From assembly GCA_044359525.1 (NCBI GenBank), contig JBIKLY010000111.1, positions 1 through 7,999 of the forward strand: a stretch of DNA of 7,999 nucleotides. Reading direction: 5' to 3'. The DNA comes from CAJBIL01 sp044359525. GTDB taxonomy: Bacteria; Pseudomonadota; Gammaproteobacteria; Burkholderiales; Rhodocyclaceae. Positions 5,431 to 7,999 of the stretch are shown piece after piece (positions within the stretch are counted from its first letter, which is position 1; each line of letters starts with the position of its first letter). The translations under genes and the position numbers were made by a program. Under the pieces are notes generated by a model that saw only the letters and a list, made by a program, of their open reading frames with translations, ran no database searches and was not told the origin of the DNA.

Positions 5431-6198
5431 ATGCATATTGAAAATTCAGTTTTTGTCGTAACCGGTGGCGCCTCCGGGCTGGGGGCCGGTACGGCGCACA
5501 TGATTGTCGATGCGGGCGGCAAGGTGGTGCTGGCCGACGTGAACAAGACAGCCGGTGAGGCGCTGGCTGCCGAACTGGGCGCCAATGCGTGTTTTGTTGA
5601 AACCGACGTGGCCAACGAGGCGAGCGCGCGTAACGCCATCCAGACGGCGCGCAGCGTTTTTGGCGGCCTGCACGGTCTGGTCAATTGCGCCGGCATTGCA
5701 CCGGCCGAAAAAGTGCTTGGCCGTGACGGTATTCACAAACTGGCGTCTTTTTCGCGGGTGATTACTATCAACCTTATCGGCTCGTTCAACATGATCCGGC
5801 TGGCGGCCGAGGTGATGAGCCAGTCCGAGCCGAATGCGGCGGGTGAGCGCGGCGTGATTGTCAGTACCGCGTCGGTCGCCGCCTACGACGGCCAGATCGG
5901 GCAGGTGGCGTATGCCGCGTCGAAGGGCGGTGTGGTGGCAATGACGCTGCCGCTGGCGCGCGAACTGGCCAGATCGGGCATCCGGGTGATGACCATTGCG
6001 CCGGGCATCTTTGAGACACCGATGCTGATGGGCATGCCGCCTGAAGTGCAGGATGCACTGGGCAAAATGGTGCCCTTCCCCTCGCGTATGGGCAAACCCG
6101 CCGAGTACGCCGCGCTGGTCCGCCATATCTGCGAAAATTCGATGCTCAATGGCGAGGTGATTCGCTTGGACGGCGCGATCCGTATGGCGCCAAAGTAA
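5431..6198 (+). CDS. Short-chain dehydrogenase, HSD10-like 3-hydroxyacyl-CoA dehydrogenase (type II)
   Basis: 255 residues, a classical single-domain SDR. NAD-binding elements: TGGASGLG (11-18), an aspartate at 36 (LADVN) that favours NAD over NADP, D59 (TDV) and NCAGIA (85-90). The catalytic set is S148 (in STASVAA), Y161 and K165 (YAASK), with N114 (TINL) as the fourth member. The segment from TASVAAYDGQIGQVAY to the end GEVIRLDGAIRM closely follows the mitochondrial HSD17B10/type II 3-hydroxyacyl-CoA dehydrogenase pattern, so the likely reaction is NAD-dependent oxidation of (S)-3-hydroxyacyl-CoA or 2-methyl-3-hydroxybutyryl-CoA in fatty acid or isoleucine breakdown. The exact substrate cannot be told from sequence. 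It stands alone between a divergent promoter region and a strong terminator, so it is probably monocistronic. No beta-oxidation partners are adjacent. Confidence 0.9.
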   Translation: MHIENSVFVVTGGASGLGAGTAHMIVDAGGKVVLADVNKTAGEALAAELGANACFVETDVANEASARNAIQTARSVFGGLHGLVNCAGIAPAEKVLGRDGIHKLASFSRVITINLIGSFNMIRLAAEVMSQSEPNAAGERGVIVSTASVAAYDGQIGQVAYAASKGGVVAMTLPLARELARSGIRVMTIAPGIFETPMLMGMPPEVQDALGKMVPFPSRMGKPAEYAALVRHICENSMLNGEVIRLDGAIRMAPK

Positions 6199-6217
6199 TT
6201 TATACTGGCCGTCCTCG

Positions 6218-6247
6218 AAAGGCGCAGGCTGTTGTCTGCGCTTTTTT
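6218..6247 (+). terminator. Rho-independent terminator after the dehydrogenase gene
   Basis: Stem GCGCAG (6222-6227) / CTGCGC (6236-6241) with an 8-nt loop, followed by six T (6242-6247). Preceding AAAGG can extend the pairing with the T-run. It begins 20 nt after the dehydrogenase stop and ends 17 nt before the ccoI start codon. Confidence 0.85.
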
Positions 6248-6264
6248 CTTTCCGGCTTCGCCAA

Positions 6265-7999
6265 ATGAACGCGACGAGCAAAATCGACTGTTATCACTGC
6301 GGCCTGCCGGTCCCGCCGGCGGTTGATCTGTCGGTGGCGATTGATCAACAGCCGCGCGCCATGTGCTGCATCGGTTGTCAGGCGGTGGCGCAGGCTATTG
6401 TCGATAACGGGCTGGCGGACTACTACCGCAATCGCGATGCGCTGCCGGATTCGCCGCGTGAAGCGATGCCGGCGATACTCGATGGTCTCAAGCTTTACGA
6501 TCACGCCGATTTTCAGAAAAGCTTCGTACGCACGCTGGGTGACGGTGAGCGCGAAGCTTCACTGATCATTGAAGGGATCACCTGCGCCGCATGCATCTGG
6601 CTCAACGAGCAGCATCTGTTCAAGCTGCCCGGCGTCATTGGCGTCGATCTGAATTACGCCACACGGCGCGCCCGGGTGCGTTGGGATGAAGAGCGCATCA
6701 AACTTTCGGAAATTCTCGGCGCCATTGCCGCGATTGGCTATCGTGCCTATCCCTACGATGCGGCAAAGAGCGAGGAGCTGGCCGGCAGGGAGCGGCGTAG
6801 CGCCTTGTGGCGGGTGTTCGTTGCCGGCTTCGGCATGATGCAGGTGATGATGTACGCCATTCCGGTCTATCTGGCCGGTGAGGGTGACATGACGCCGGAT
6901 GTCGAGCAACTGATGCGCTGGGCGAGCCTGGTGCTGACGCTACCGGTGGTCTTCTATTCGGCGGCGCCTTTTTTCCGTAACGCGTGGCGCGATCTCAAAC
7001 TGCGGCGTGTTGGCATGGATGTGCCGGTGGCGCTGGGCGTTGGTGCGGCATTCTCGGCCAGTGTGTGGGCGACGTTGACGGCTTCGGGCGAGGTCTATTT
7101 CGACTCGGTGACGATGTTCGTCTTCTTCCTGCTCGGCGGGCGTTTCCTCGAAATGACGGCGCGCCAGCGTGCGGTGAGCGTGACCGAGGCGCTGGCCCGC
7201 CTGATGCCGGCCTTTGCAGCGCGCCTTGTGGCTTACCCGGACAATCGTGATTGTGAGCAGGTGATGGCCGCCGACCTGCTGCCCGGCGATGTTGTGCTGG
7301 TCAAACCCGGCGAGATAATTCCTGCCGACGGCCACGTTGTCGAAGGCGTCAGCTGTGCCGACGAGGCGCTGCTGACCGGCGAGAGTGCGCCGGTGGCCAA
7401 AGCGCCGGGTGTGGCGGTAACCGGTGGCGCGATCAATATCGAAAGCCCGCTGTTCATCAAGGTTGAGCAGGTTGGCAAGGCGACGCGGCTGTCGGCGATC
7501 GTTCGTTTGATGGAGCGTGCGGCGATGGAGAAGCCGTGCATTGTCGAGTTGGCCGACCGGATCGCCAGTCGCTTTATTCTCGCGCTGCTGATCGTCGCCG
7601 TGGCTGTGGCGCTGGCGTGGTGGGTGATTGATCCGTCAAAGGCGCTGTGGATCACCGTTTCCGTCCTTGTCGTCACGTGCCCCTGTGCCTTGTCGCTGGC
7701 GACGCCGGTAGCGCTCAGCGTGGCGAGCGGGGCGATGGCGCGCGCCGGTCTGCTGGTGACCCGCAGTCATGCCATTGAAACGTTGGCGCGGGCAACGCAT
7801 TTTGTGTTCGATAAAACCGGTACGTTGACGACCGGCCAGATGCGTTTGCTTGACGTGTTGCCGCTCGGTGCGCTCGAACGCGAGTCTTGCGTAGCGCTTG
7901 CCGCGGCGCTGGAACAGGCATCCGAACATCCCATTGGTGTCGCCTTGCGCGCGGCAGCCAGCAACGATCTGCCGCTGTTGGATGAGCACGCCAGCCATT
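6265..7999 (+). CDS. ccoI: CcoI/FixI-type copper-transporting P1B-ATPase, 3' end cut by window edge
   Basis: 578 residues are visible with no stop; the family runs to roughly 750-850. It moves copper across the inner membrane for assembly of the cbb3-type cytochrome oxidase. The N-terminus has the CcoI-specific cysteine cluster (C9, C12, C34, C35, C38; CYHCGLPVP and MCCIGCQAV), then a heavy-metal-associated domain with GITCAAC (C107, C110). Membrane segments fall near 181-203, 218-236, 252-272, 276-292, 434-455 and 460-486. The last contains the CPC metal-transport motif (472-474). TGES (371-374) marks the actuator domain, DKTGTLT (D516 phosphorylated) the P domain, and SEHPIG (H555-P556) the N domain. 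The remainder of the ATP-binding domain and the last helices are beyond the edge. The start ATG at 6265 keeps the cysteine cluster, but no Shine-Dalgarno sequence is visible. ccoS or ccoNOQP genes would be expected downstream. Confidence 0.95.
   Translation, partial: MNATSKIDCYHCGLPVPPAVDLSVAIDQQPRAMCCIGCQAVAQAIVDNGLADYYRNRDALPDSPREAMPAILDGLKLYDHADFQKSFVRTLGDGEREASLIIEGITCAACIWLNEQHLFKLPGVIGVDLNYATRRARVRWDEERIKLSEILGAIAAIGYRAYPYDAAKSEELAGRERRSALWRVFVAGFGMMQVMMYAIPVYLAGEGDMTPDVEQLMRWASLVLTLPVVFYSAAPFFRNAWRDLKLRRVGMDVPVALGVGAAFSASVWATLTASGEVYFDSVTMFVFFLLGGRFLEMTARQRAVSVTEALARLMPAFAARLVAYPDNRDCEQVMAADLLPGDVVLVKPGEIIPADGHVVEGVSCADEALLTGESAPVAKAPGVAVTGGAINIESPLFIKVEQVGKATRLSAIVRLMERAAMEKPCIVELADRIASRFILALLIVAVAVALAWWVIDPSKALWITVSVLVVTCPCALSLATPVALSVASGAMARAGLLVTRSHAIETLARATHFVFDKTGTLTTGQMRLLDVLPLGALERESCVALAAALEQASEHPIGVALRAAASNDLPLLDEHASH

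Noticed and set aside
5446..6504. 352-codon open frame on the minus strand
   Set aside because: It runs antisense to the dehydrogenase, through the terminator and into ccoI, with R/H-rich sequence and no recognisable motif.

Overview
The window looks like a betaproteobacterial chromosome, probably of the Rhodocyclales type. The evidence is the high-GC coding sequence, the ribF-ileS-lspA gene order, an HSD10-type short-chain dehydrogenase and a CcoI-type copper ATPase. The taxonomic call is an inference from gene content and style, with no comparison run.

Minus strand, 5248 down to 1, read in transcription order. The genes are ribF (FAD/FMN synthesis), a small GxxExxY-family gene, ileS (isoleucyl-tRNA synthetase), lspA (lipoprotein signal peptidase), then a Phd/YefM-type antitoxin and a PIN-domain (VapC-like) toxin that runs off the left edge. 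Gaps are short and several junctions overlap (ribF/GxxExxY by 4 bp, ileS/lspA by 14 bp, antitoxin/toxin by 4 bp), so all six may share a transcript. ribF-ileS-lspA is the usual housekeeping core. The other two units are accessory: one sits between ribF and ileS, the other directly follows lspA.

The most unusual region is 3848-4335. The GxxExxY gene is bracketed by two clusters of four CGCAGAG heptamers in opposite orientation, which share a perfect 26-bp inverted repeat. The repeats are not inert: one arm encodes the last residues of RibF and supplies the Shine-Dalgarno-like sequence, start codon and first residues of the GxxExxY protein. The other arm ends on the ileS ribosome binding site. 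The gene is about 45% GC against roughly 55-68% in sampled neighbouring lines. It looks like a repeat-bounded cassette spliced into an essential operon with translation kept coupled.

Centre, 5249-5430: a divergent control region with a TATAAT box facing ribF, an extended -10 facing the plus-strand genes, and a near-perfect 20-bp dyad.

Plus strand, 5431-7999: an HSD10-like 3-hydroxyacyl-CoA dehydrogenase, a strong intrinsic terminator at 6218-6247, then ccoI (copper-transporting P1B-ATPase for cbb3 oxidase assembly), cut by the right edge. The terminator ends only 17 nt before the ccoI start, which leaves the expression of ccoI unexplained. No stretch over 300 bases lacks a gene.
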